Origin: Bacteroidota bacterium
GTDB taxonomy: Bacteria; Bacteroidota; Bacteroidia; Chitinophagales; Chitinophagaceae
Direction: 5' to 3'
DNA length: 64,000 bases
NCBI GenBank assembly: GCA_030706605.1
Contig: JAUZOE010000004.1
Coordinates: forward strand, 1-64,000
The position numbers and the translations under genes were made by a program. Position 1 is the stretch's first letter. Each line of letters begins with the position of its first letter. The notes beneath the pieces were generated by a model. That model saw nothing but the letters and a program-made list of their open reading frames with translations, ran no database searches and was not told the DNA's origin. Shown here in pieces: positions 28,163 to 36,561 of the stretch.

Positions 28163-29077
28163 ATGGAGCCAAAAATATCCGTTATAATTGTTGTTTTTAA
28201 TGGGGCCAACACCCTTCTGCATGCTATTGAAAGTGTAATGGGGGAATCATATAATAATATCGAATTGATAGTGGTTGATGGCGGCTCTACAGACGGCACC
28301 TTAGCCATACTTCGGGGGTATAAAGCCAATAATTTTATTTGGAAAAGTGAACCTGATAAGGGTATTTATGACGCTATGAACAAGGGTTTAAAAATGGCCA
28401 CGGGAGAATGGGTATACTTTTTAGGAGCTGACGACACCTTTTGCAATAAGAATGTGTTGAAGGAAATCTTTATAAATCAAATCAACCTTGAATGTGATTT
28501 CCTCTATGGGAATGTTTATAGTTTAGCTCTCAAAAAAAAGTACGACGGAGAATTTAATGAAGAAAAAATTCTATTTCAAAATATATGTCACCAGTCGATA
28601 TTTTATAAAAGGAGAATTCATGAAAAGGTTGGGTTCTATAATGAAAAATATAAAACATTTTCAGATTGGGATTTTAATATTAGGTGCTTTTATAATCCAG
28701 AAATAAAAAGAAAATATCTTGACATAACAATAGCAAATTTTGCGGCAGGAGGAATAGGTTCAAACAACCCGGATTTAGAATTTTTAAGAAATTATTTATT
28801 TTCAAAAAACCTATGGGCCTTAAATATTAAAGGCGTTAAAAAATTGTATGATATCGCATTTTATGATAGATGGTGGAGATTGCTACGAAGTTTAAAACTT
28901 CCTAAAAAGGACAGCATTTTTAATTATGTTGGTAAAGAAAATATACCTTTAGAAATCACTAAAATGTATGCTTTTCAGCGTCATATTCCTTTTAAATTAT
29001 TGTGGATCGGTTTTTTTTCTAAAACTTTCATGTTCTTTAGTTATTTTTCTAATATTATTAGAATGACATTAAAATAA
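28163..29077 (+). CDS. Glycosyltransferase family 2
   Basis: A 304-residue GT-A fold enzyme. The nucleotide-binding start ISVIIVVFNGANTLLHAIESV, the VVDGGSTDGT loop (residues 37-46), WKSEPDKGIYDAMNKGLKMATG and GADDTF (DxD-like metal site) form the standard GT2 core. The KGIYDAMNKG variant is typical of the WcaA-like group that builds colanic acid and other surface polysaccharides. The C-terminus has a basic, aromatic helix (FKLLWIGFFSKTFMFFSYFS) that may sit on the membrane. It is the last gene of the plus-strand half of the cassette and converges on the GT4 gene with 23 bases between the stops; no terminator hairpin is evident there. Confidence 0.9.
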   Translation: MEPKISVIIVVFNGANTLLHAIESVMGESYNNIELIVVDGGSTDGTLAILRGYKANNFIWKSEPDKGIYDAMNKGLKMATGEWVYFLGADDTFCNKNVLKEIFINQINLECDFLYGNVYSLALKKKYDGEFNEEKILFQNICHQSIFYKRRIHEKVGFYNEKYKTFSDWDFNIRCFYNPEIKRKYLDITIANFAAGGIGSNNPDLEFLRNYLFSKNLWALNIKGVKKLYDIAFYDRWWRLLRSLKLPKKDSIFNYVGKENIPLEITKMYAFQRHIPFKLLWIGFFSKTFMFFSYFSNIIRMTLK

Positions 29078-29100
29078 TTAAAATTTAAATGACAATATGC

Positions 29101-30279
29101 CTACCCAAACAAAACCTTCCCATACTTCTCACAAAAAACTTTTCCGCTAAAATGTTTTTCTGCATAGCGCCTGCTGTTTCTTCCTGTTTCTTCTAATAAA
29201 TCTTTGTTTCCGGCGAGTTTATTCAATACTGAAATACCTTCTTCTATTATTTTATCTTCATCCCGATTATTTCCTAATAAAAACCCATTTTGTCCATTGG
29301 TAATATAATCCGGTATGCCGTCAACAGCACTGGATAACACTACTTTACCATAGGCCATCATTTCCATAATGGCAATTGGAAGTCCTTCAAAAGCAGAAGT
29401 AAGCAATAAAACATCGGAGGCTTTATAAATGTCTTCCATCTTATTTCTATCTCTTACATTTCCATAAAATGTACAATAAGGAAAATCCTTGGGGTTAATT
29501 ATTTTTTCCACATCACCAACAAATGAAAAATGAATATTACTTTTCTGGTCATGTAATTCTTTTGCAATTGCTGCAATAAGGTGAACTCTTTTTTGTGGCG
29601 AACCTCTTCCTATAAATACTACTTCCAAATCCTGATTTTTATTTTCAAAACGCTCAGGAATCTTTACCATATTATCTATAAAAATCAAACGTGAATAAAA
29701 TTCACGTGGTAAATTATTTTTTTTATATATTGCTTCAGCATCTCTTTTTAATTTGACGGTACTAAAAATTCTTATGTCAATATCTTTTACAAATGACTGG
29801 GTATAATTGAACCAGGTGTTTAAATGAGAAATTTCTATCAATTTTGCTTCTTTTTTTATGTATGGAAGCACTTTATAAAAAAATAAACTTTCACCTCCTA
29901 TTACAACAGGTTTACCACCTTTATTGATCCATGATGAAATAATTCCCCGGTAAAAAAAATTCACAAAATGATATAATTTATTATCAATGAAATAGTGCAG
30001 GTCAATAATGCGCACTCCTTCAATTTGAAAGAGAGTAAGAAATTCATTGTTCTTAGGTTTTTTGGAAAATATAACTAAAGGCGATTTATTGGCAAAGCAT
30101 TTACATAAATCTGCATTCACTTTATTAGCCCCGCCAATATCTGCAGAAGGACAGAATATAAAAATTTCGTGTTTGGTTTTTAAAGGAAAGAATAGTGATA
30201 ATAATTTCCCCAACAACACAAATGGATACGCAAATACAGCCTCAGCCTTCCGCTTCAAAATTGCTTGCCGGTAAGTCAT
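29101..30279 (-). CDS. Glycosyltransferase family 4
   Basis: A 392-residue GT-B enzyme. The N-terminal domain begins near IFIFCPSADIGGANKVNADL, with the glycine-rich turn typical of GT4. The C-terminal donor domain has VVFIGRGSPQKRVHLIAAIAKEL, a FYGNVRDRNKMEDIYKASDVLLL block and the family signature SAFEGLPIAIMEMMAYGKVV, whose Glu binds the donor sugar nucleotide. This fits a retaining transferase acting in polysaccharide assembly. Its start codon overlaps the stop of the epimerase-like gene by 4 bases (30276-30279), so the two are translationally coupled. Acceptor and donor are unknown. Confidence 0.9.
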   Translation of the reverse strand: MTYRQAILKRKAEAVFAYPFVLLGKLLSLFFPLKTKHEIFIFCPSADIGGANKVNADLCKCFANKSPLVIFSKKPKNNEFLTLFQIEGVRIIDLHYFIDNKLYHFVNFFYRGIISSWINKGGKPVVIGGESLFFYKVLPYIKKEAKLIEISHLNTWFNYTQSFVKDIDIRIFSTVKLKRDAEAIYKKNNLPREFYSRLIFIDNMVKIPERFENKNQDLEVVFIGRGSPQKRVHLIAAIAKELHDQKSNIHFSFVGDVEKIINPKDFPYCTFYGNVRDRNKMEDIYKASDVLLLTSAFEGLPIAIMEMMAYGKVVLSSAVDGIPDYITNGQNGFLLGNNRDEDKIIEEGISVLNKLAGNKDLLEETGRNSRRYAEKHFSGKVFCEKYGKVLFG

Positions 30280-30968
30280 TTTGAATGATAATATTTTTTT
30301 AATAATGAAGGAAGATAATCATTATTGAAATTAATATTGAGTTGGTTTATGATTGGCTCTATTTCAGAAATGTTGATGTGATAATTATCACCTTTGTCGA
30401 CTTCTATACAAATAGCTTTTTTATTAAGATGTTTTTCAATGCATTCAATAATAAACGGAACCGGATAATTTTCAGGATTGGCAATATTAATGGTAGTATT
30501 CAAAAAATCTTTTTCATGTAAAATATAATTTGCAATAGAATACATATCATCCATGCCAATAATATTCCTGTATGCATTTCCCCAAAGCGTTAAAGGATGA
30601 TTTTGAATTATATTGAAAATAAAATAATTGAGTAAAGTGTATGGATTGTTGGATATGCCGGCAAGGTTAGACACCCTCAACAGATAATATTTTGGAACAT
30701 TTTGTTTAATAAATTCCTCAATTGCTTTTTTATGGATTACATATGGGGCATTATGCAAATCTTCGTCTTTAATACTACAAGTGCTGAAATAAACCAACAC
30801 CTTAGAGGGGTTTTCTTTTACTGTTTTTTCCAGTAATTCAAACTCTCTTAAAAAATTTTGTTCTATAGTATCTTTTGAATTAGAAACTCCTGATGCAAAA
30901 ATGATTCTTTCTTCATCATTTTTATAATCCATAAACCTATTGGCAATCATCCCGTTTCCAATAACCAT
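30276..30968 (-). CDS. Short NAD-dependent epimerase/dehydratase-like protein
   Basis: A Rossmann-fold protein of the extended SDR superfamily, about 230 residues, shorter than the usual 300. The ATG at 30968 gives MVIGNGMIANRF with the glycine loop at the very N-terminus; a TTG at 30977 would add three residues. VLVYFSTCSIKDE corresponds to the active-site Ser/Thr strand, and APYVIHKKAIEEF has the Tyr-x3-Lys pair. Further on, LRVSNLAGISNNPYTLLNYFI and NIIGMDDMYSIANYIL resemble the substrate domain of sugar epimerases. It probably prepares a nucleotide sugar for the coupled GT4, but dehydratase, reductase and epimerase activities cannot be told apart. Confidence 0.72.
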   Translation of the reverse strand: MVIGNGMIANRFMDYKNDEERIIFASGVSNSKDTIEQNFLREFELLEKTVKENPSKVLVYFSTCSIKDEDLHNAPYVIHKKAIEEFIKQNVPKYYLLRVSNLAGISNNPYTLLNYFIFNIIQNHPLTLWGNAYRNIIGMDDMYSIANYILHEKDFLNTTINIANPENYPVPFIIECIEKHLNKKAICIEVDKGDNYHINISEIEPIINQLNINFNNDYLPSLLKKYYHSK

Positions 30969-31001
30969 TTGTTTCAATTTTATCTTAACCCGCTTAATCT
31001 G

Positions 31002-33533
31002 CTATAGCAAATGTGCATCGGGTTTATCTTTTCTTTTTATAAAAAATACTATTGTAATAATCAAAATCAACATCACTATCAGGTTGGCGATAATGCTTAT
31101 CATTCTGCCGTTAGTATAAGATGAAGGCTCAAACCTGAATTCGATTTTATGATCACCTGCCGGTACATACATTCCCCGCAGCACATAATCTGTTTTTATA
31201 TAATCAGCTTTTTTACCATCAATAAATGCATTCCACCCACGTGGATAATATACTTCGCTGAATACTGCAAATTGCGGTGTAGTACTATGAAAAGTATAAT
31301 CTATCTTATCATTGAGATTTTCATCTAATTTTATAAATGCCGAAGAATCGGGTACTGGTGATTGTGATACCTGTGCTTTAAATTTATTTTCTACCACTGC
31401 GGTATCTTTCAGGTCGGTATGGTCCAGCGCAGCCATTTCTTCATCGGCATTAGCTACATATTTTATTCCACTTGCCAGCCAGCAATTCCCAAAAGCTCCG
31501 GGATTTCTCTGTGCCATTGGTTTCCCGGTTTGTGGATTTTGAACAATAAAATATTTTGTATTCAACATGTCAAATACTTCCATATTTCCTTTGCTCAACT
31601 GGTCAGTAATGATATCATTATACAATGCAAGTTTTGCCGGATGATATCCCCCGACAGAATTGTGATGATAAGAGGTAGAGGCATCATTAAACACATCTAC
31701 GGTTTGGTTAAACACCCTGAAATTAGCATGGTCAGGATCTTTCATGATTTGCAAATCAGCTTCGGTGGGTATGAATGCTGATTCAAAATCACTTTCATCT
31801 ACAAATTTTTCTGAATTTAAATATCGTTGGGCTATGCCTAGCAAATCGAAACCTGTAAAGAGGATTAATGATGCAACCATAATTGTTGCCGATATTTTTT
31901 TCTTTAAAAATAAACCCATCACCAAAACAGCCAGACCCATTAATATCAACGTTCTTAAAAGGTCACTACCCATAAGTTCTTTTCGATCTGTACGTAGGGC
32001 GCTGACTACCCCGCTACTTAATGTCTCTGCTTGCTGCTCAAGCTGAGGTGGCGCTTTTTGGCCTGCAGGTACCTGGTGCAATACATTTTGTTTGATACTA
32101 TCTTTTAACCCTTTATCACCAGGTCCGCTAAATGATGCCGTGAGGTAAAACCCGGCAAGTAATACCAAAATTATTCCTGAAATGATGGCTGCGAACTTCA
32201 GTTTTTTTAATACTTCGGCAACGTTATTTTTTTCCTTTATTAATTTACTTACGGCAAGCACGCCAACAAGAGGAAAACAAAGTTGTGGAATTACAAGTGC
32301 CATGGTTGGCGCACGAAATTTATTATAAAAAGGCAAGTGGTCAAATAAGAAATAATTAAGCCCTTTTAAATTCGCTCCCCAGGCAAGGAGAACACCCAGA
32401 ACACTTGCAGCAAGCAGCCACCATTTATACCACGATTTTAAATATACCATTCCGAAAATAAAAAGAAGACAAACTATGGCACCAAGATAAACGGGACCGG
32501 AAGTTATGGGTTGGTCGCCCCAATAAGAATACCCATCTTCATATTGAACTGCCTGGTCTTCAGGAACTCCAAGTTCTGAAAATTTTTCAGTAAATTTCGT
32601 AGGGGCAGTATATTCATCACCGCCATTACTTCCTCCATATAGGCCCGGAACCATGAATGTAAATGTTTCGCCAAAACCAAAACTATACCGAAATGCGTAA
32701 TCCTTGTCAAGACCTCCTTTTGTTTTATTATCTTTTATATTGGATGTCAGTTCTGATCTCCCTCCCCGCATACTTTCCTTTGCATATTCATAAGTGGGCA
32801 TCATTGTTACAGCGCTGCAGGCTAAACCTAAAACTCCAGCCATAAGCCCCAGAGCAGCACTTTTTAAAGCAGCACTTAATTGATCTTCTTTATAGCTTTT
32901 TACACAAAATGCGATGACCAAAATTACTGTAATCAATAAAGTATAATAAACAATCTGCACATGGTTTTGCATAATCAGTAATGCAGAAAATAAAGAAGTA
33001 ATAGCAAAACCTGCCCAGTATTTTTTCTTAAAAAGTAATAATAATCCTGCTATTACTGCCGGGGCGTACCCCAGCGACATCATTTGAGTATCATGTCCTA
33101 CGGCTATTATTATCGGGTCAAATGTAGAGTAAGCATATGCAAGTCCTCCCATAATACCCAGCCAGGGATTAGCTCCTGCAACCACACACAAAAAATAAAA
33201 GCAAATACAAGCTAGGAAGAAAAAATTGATTGGCTTAGGCAAGCCGAGTGTTAAAATATACTGTGCATATCCAACAGTAATATTGGTTCTTGAGTCTAAG
33301 TAAATCTGGTAAGCAGGCATTCCACTAAACATGCTATTAGTCCAGAGCGGATAGTAACCGTGTTTCTCTTTAAACTCCACAGATTGCTGGCTCATGCCGC
33401 GCCATCCCTGTATGTCATGCTGGGATACTACTTTTCCCTGTAAAGCAGGTTTGCAATAAACAACTGCAACGATTAAAAAGATAACGACAGCAACTAAATG
33501 CGGGAGTATTTTTTTGAAATTAAGATTCTTCAT
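31002..33533 (-). CDS. YfhO-family membrane protein
   Basis: An 843-residue polytopic membrane protein with roughly a dozen hydrophobic helices in the N-terminal 560 residues, one helix at the extreme C-terminus, and a large soluble region before it. The WRGMSQQSVEFKEKHGYYPLW opening loop and the YYPRGWNAFIDGKKADYIKTD block followed by VPAGDHKIEFRFEPSSY are hallmarks of YfhO proteins (PF09586), which are GT-C-like glycosyltransferases; the Bacillus member glycosylates teichoic acid. Here it is the first gene of the minus-strand half of the glycan cassette, 33 bases before the epimerase-like gene. The start is ATG at 33533. The acceptor in a Gram-negative cell is unknown. Confidence 0.85.
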   Translation of the reverse strand: MKNLNFKKILPHLVAVVIFLIVAVVYCKPALQGKVVSQHDIQGWRGMSQQSVEFKEKHGYYPLWTNSMFSGMPAYQIYLDSRTNITVGYAQYILTLGLPKPINFFFLACICFYFLCVVAGANPWLGIMGGLAYAYSTFDPIIIAVGHDTQMMSLGYAPAVIAGLLLLFKKKYWAGFAITSLFSALLIMQNHVQIVYYTLLITVILVIAFCVKSYKEDQLSAALKSAALGLMAGVLGLACSAVTMMPTYEYAKESMRGGRSELTSNIKDNKTKGGLDKDYAFRYSFGFGETFTFMVPGLYGGSNGGDEYTAPTKFTEKFSELGVPEDQAVQYEDGYSYWGDQPITSGPVYLGAIVCLLFIFGMVYLKSWYKWWLLAASVLGVLLAWGANLKGLNYFLFDHLPFYNKFRAPTMALVIPQLCFPLVGVLAVSKLIKEKNNVAEVLKKLKFAAIISGIILVLLAGFYLTASFSGPGDKGLKDSIKQNVLHQVPAGQKAPPQLEQQAETLSSGVVSALRTDRKELMGSDLLRTLILMGLAVLVMGLFLKKKISATIMVASLILFTGFDLLGIAQRYLNSEKFVDESDFESAFIPTEADLQIMKDPDHANFRVFNQTVDVFNDASTSYHHNSVGGYHPAKLALYNDIITDQLSKGNMEVFDMLNTKYFIVQNPQTGKPMAQRNPGAFGNCWLASGIKYVANADEEMAALDHTDLKDTAVVENKFKAQVSQSPVPDSSAFIKLDENLNDKIDYTFHSTTPQFAVFSEVYYPRGWNAFIDGKKADYIKTDYVLRGMYVPAGDHKIEFRFEPSSYTNGRMISIIANLIVMLILIITIVFFIKRKDKPDAHLL

Positions 33534-33898
33534 GAACAGGCTTTTCTTTTAATGAAGCAAAGTAAATGATAAAAAAGAAATATCAAATAAAAACTCATTC
33601 TTAACCCCAAATATTATGGAGGGCTGGCATCATTGAAATATTCATCAGCTATTATACAGACTGTTCGCTATTAATCCTCTCCTGTCTATAACACATTGCT
33701 TAGTTATAGCAAATAATTAAGCCTGCTATCATATAGCTTTCTTTACCTATACACTGTGGAATAGCCGCTTCGATCTCGCAGCCATTCAGCAGAATGGTAT
33801 TTAATAAACTGAATTAGGCAATTAAATTATAAATGATTGAATCAACAAATTCATGGCACCCATAAATCCCTTATCTTAGTTTTTTACAATCTCTTTTT
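33534..33898. other. Intergenic region between divergent yfhO-like and transporter genes
   Basis: A 365-base AT-rich spacer between divergent genes. It presumably holds both promoters, but I see no convincing paired boxes, no RNA gene and no ORF with coding character. Confidence 0.4.
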
Positions 33899-35308
33899 AT
33901 GGCATTAAGCAGAATATGGGCGGCTTTTATTATTGTGGCAATATTAGCAGCAACTTTTCAAAGCGTTTTTATCAAAGGTAATTCTGATATGTATAGCAGG
34001 ATGGTAATTGGAAAAGCGGGCGATACTTCTCAAACTCAAATTGCTGACACTTCCATCATGTCTGCTGCTATTTTGCAAACTTTACAAAGTGGGAAAACCT
34101 ATACGGATGGTACTACCAAATACAGCAAAAATCCGGGTGGTGCTTACATTTCTTATAAAGAGCTTCATGCCGATGGCATCATATCAACTTCAAAAACAGC
34201 AGTTGATATTTCCATCAATCTCATCGGCATCATGGCATTGTTCATGGGCTTTATGAGTATTGCCGAAAAGGCGGGAGGCATAAGGCTTTTATCAAAAATA
34301 ATCGGACCATTTTTTTCAAAGCTATTCCCCGAATTACCCAAAAATCATCCGGCTATGGGCCACATGGTAATGAATTTTTCAGCGAACTTATTAGGGCTTG
34401 ATAATGCGGCTACTCCCTTCGGGATAAAAGCAATGGAGAGTTTGCAGGAGATTAATCCCAATAAGGATACTGCTTCCAATTCGCAGATAATGTTTCTCTG
34501 TTTGCATGCATCAGGCTTAACATTAATACCGGTAAGTATTATTGCTATCAGGGCTTCCCTGCATAGTACTAATCCTACTGATATATTTATCCCCTGCATG
34601 ATTGCAACTTTTACAGCAACAATTGCTGCCATGCTGATAGTTTCATTCAAACAAAAAATAAACATCTTTCAACCAGTTATATTATTATGGGTTTTGAGTA
34701 TTTCAGCCATAATCTCCCTATTGGTTATTTATCTTAAATCAATGAGTTTTAGCGGTGTGCAAACTTTTTCAGGAATATTCAGCAACGGATTGATTTTACT
34801 GCTTTTCTTTATGATCGTTTTAGGCGCTTTGTATAAAAAAATAGACATTTTTGGTGCATTTATCGAAGGTGCCAAAGAAGGCTTTAATGTTGCAGTTCGC
34901 ATTATCCCTTATCTCGTAGGAATGCTGGTAGCTATTAGTATGCTGCGCACCAGCGGTACATTTGAAGTGATTATTGATGGTATGAGAAGTTTTTTCACAT
35001 TTTTAGGAACCGACACAAGATTTGTAGCCGGACTACCTACTGCTTTCATAAAACCTTTAAGTGGGAGTGCCGCCCGTGGTATGATGATAGATACCATGAC
35101 CACCTATGGCTCCGATTCATTTGCCGGAAGATTGTCTTCTGTGTTACAGGGCACCTCCGACACTACTTTTTATGTAATAGCTGTATATTTTGGCGCAGTT
35201 TCTATAAAGAATACCCGTTATGCGATAGGTGCCATGTTACTCGCTGATTTGGTAGGGATTATTACTTCTATTCTTTTAGCTTATTTATTTTTTGGAAGCA
35301 GTGTATAA
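33899..35308 (+). CDS. Nucleoside-recognition (Gate) domain protein, SpmA-SpmB fusion
   Basis: A 469-residue integral membrane protein in which two copies of the Gate/nucleoside-recognition domain (PF07670) are fused. The N-terminal half corresponds to SpmA (LIGIMALFMGFMSIAEKAGG, then MGHMVMNFSANLLGLDNAATPFG) and the C-terminal half to SpmB (VRIIPYLVGMLVAISMLR, then GSAARGMMIDTM and QGTSDTTFYVIAVYFG). In sporulating Firmicutes SpmA and SpmB are separate spore maturation proteins; in Bacteroidota the fused form is common and its function is not established, though solute transport is likely. The start is ATG at 33899. The neighbours do not suggest a substrate. Confidence 0.86.
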   Translation: MALSRIWAAFIIVAILAATFQSVFIKGNSDMYSRMVIGKAGDTSQTQIADTSIMSAAILQTLQSGKTYTDGTTKYSKNPGGAYISYKELHADGIISTSKTAVDISINLIGIMALFMGFMSIAEKAGGIRLLSKIIGPFFSKLFPELPKNHPAMGHMVMNFSANLLGLDNAATPFGIKAMESLQEINPNKDTASNSQIMFLCLHASGLTLIPVSIIAIRASLHSTNPTDIFIPCMIATFTATIAAMLIVSFKQKINIFQPVILLWVLSISAIISLLVIYLKSMSFSGVQTFSGIFSNGLILLLFFMIVLGALYKKIDIFGAFIEGAKEGFNVAVRIIPYLVGMLVAISMLRTSGTFEVIIDGMRSFFTFLGTDTRFVAGLPTAFIKPLSGSAARGMMIDTMTTYGSDSFAGRLSSVLQGTSDTTFYVIAVYFGAVSIKNTRYAIGAMLLADLVGIITSILLAYLFFGSSV

Positions 35309-35398
35309 TCAAATACAGCCTGCGCCATTAATGAATAAATTTTACATGCAATACAAATAAATAAATAATAACCAATAGAGGTTTAAAAATAATAACTA

Positions 35399-35424
35399 CA
35401 AAAAACCCCGTGAAATACGGGGTT
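35399..35424 (-). terminator. Terminator of the DUF1573 gene pair
   Basis: An 8-bp stem (AACCCCGT at 35404-35411, ACGGGGTT at 35417-35424) with a 5-base loop. On the minus strand it is followed by a T-run, so it terminates transcription of the DUF1573 genes. The opposite gene may use it less efficiently. Confidence 0.75.
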
Positions 35425-35473
35425 GTAAATTTTAAGACCATTATATATATAACAGTTGAGGGGCTAGAACCAA

Positions 35474-35896
35474 TTATTTACCTTTTTCTGTTTTCTTAGT
35501 ATCATTAGCCGTAAATTCAGCAGGAGAAACAACTTCACCAGTAAGTTTTATGAATTTTATATCATCTGCGCCAGCAAATTTTACAGTCAGTGTTTTGTCA
35601 ATATGTCCTAAAGCAGCAGCATTATAAGTAGCTTTAATAGTTCCTGTTTTTCCCGGTGCTATGGGTGTTTTAGTATAGTCCGAAATAGTACAGCCACATG
35701 TAGGATTTGCCTGGTCAATCAGCAAGGGTTCGCTGCCAATATTGGTAACTACAAAAGTAGCAGTTGCCGGAACGTTTTGTTTTATTTTGCCAAAATCATA
35801 AGTTTCAATATTTATTTTAGCAATATCATCTGCTTTTTTCTGTGCAAATAAAGTGGTGGATGATAAAGCAAGTGCTACCAGTAATAATTTTTTCAT
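35474..35896 (-). CDS. DUF1573 exported protein (second of a pair)
   Basis: A 140-residue exported protein with a signal peptide (KKLLLVALALSSTTLFAQ). The rest is one DUF1573 Ig-like beta-sandwich with the family's conserved start YDFGKIKQNVPATATFVVTN and the PTCGCTISDYTKTPIAPG block, whose cysteine pair is characteristic. DUF1573 proteins are abundant in Bacteroidota and of unknown function. It starts 22 bases after the upstream DUF1573 gene and shares its operon. The C-terminal tail is lysine-rich. Confidence 0.88.
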   Translation of the reverse strand: MKKLLLVALALSSTTLFAQKKADDIAKINIETYDFGKIKQNVPATATFVVTNIGSEPLLIDQANPTCGCTISDYTKTPIAPGKTGTIKATYNAAALGHIDKTLTVKFAGADDIKFIKLTGEVVSPAEFTANDTKKTEKGK

Positions 35897-35918
35897 TGTA
35901 GTTTTTTTTAAGGTTTTT

Positions 35919-36449
35919 TTATTGTTCGTTTGTTAAAGAATTTATTGCAGTATTTTCAGGTGCCGAAGTTACGGGTGTTTTCCAAACATCTCCTTTAATA
36001 GTAATCTGTTTTACAAGATTTCCTTTATATGTAATGGTAACCGGCTTGGTGAAAGGGCCTTCATTTGCCGCGTTGTAACCAATGGTAATTTTTGCAGTTG
36101 CCCCCGGCGCTACAACATCTTTATCCCATACAGGAGTAGTACAACCACAACTTGCCTGTACATTATCAAGCGCAAAAGGAGTGGCACCTGTATTAGTAAA
36201 TTCAAAAACATGAGTTACAGGCTTGCCCTGTGGAATCTTTCCAAAATCATATTCATTTTCTACAAGAGAAAGGCTTTCTGTAGGTACCGAAGGCTGATTT
36301 ACTAACGTCGTATTTGGAGACGCAACTTTTGAATCAGAAGTAACTTTTTTGTCAACTTTTGATTTTTTGCTTACATTGGATAAATTAGTTTGAGCAAAAA
36401 TCGCCATTGAAAAAGAAATGCAGGCAATAATGGCAAATATTTTTTTCAT
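35919..36449 (-). CDS. DUF1573 exported protein (first of a pair)
   Basis: A 176-residue paralogue of the following gene. After the signal peptide (KKIFAIIACISFSMAIFAQ) comes a 40-residue charged, Ser/Lys/Val-rich linker, then one DUF1573 domain: YDFGKIPQGKPVTHVFEFTN and ASCGCTTPVWDKDVVAPG. The two proteins share the framework of strand, CGCT motif and GYNA/TYNA turn, so they are likely a tandem duplication. A well-spaced promoter lies just upstream. The function is unknown. Confidence 0.88.
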   Translation of the reverse strand: MKKIFAIIACISFSMAIFAQTNLSNVSKKSKVDKKVTSDSKVASPNTTLVNQPSVPTESLSLVENEYDFGKIPQGKPVTHVFEFTNTGATPFALDNVQASCGCTTPVWDKDVVAPGATAKITIGYNAANEGPFTKPVTITYKGNLVKQITIKGDVWKTPVTSAPENTAINSLTNEQ

Positions 36450-36471
36450 TTTTACTATATTTAAACGTTCT

Positions 36472-36504
36472 CAAAGATACTAAAACGAAAGAAACAGTTG
36501 CAAA
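36472..36504 (-). promoter_or_regulatory. Bacteroidota promoter of the DUF1573 operon
   Basis: On the minus strand TTTG (36501-36504) is followed after 21 bases by TATCTTTG (36472-36479). This matches the Bacteroidota -33 TTTG and -7 TAnnTTTG consensus and is the best-formed promoter found in the window. It lies 22 bases upstream of the ATG at 36449. Confidence 0.6.
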
Positions 36505-36561
36505 TTGTGGTTAACTTTAGGCTTTTTTAACATTCATCAATTATTCAATATTTTTGCCTTC

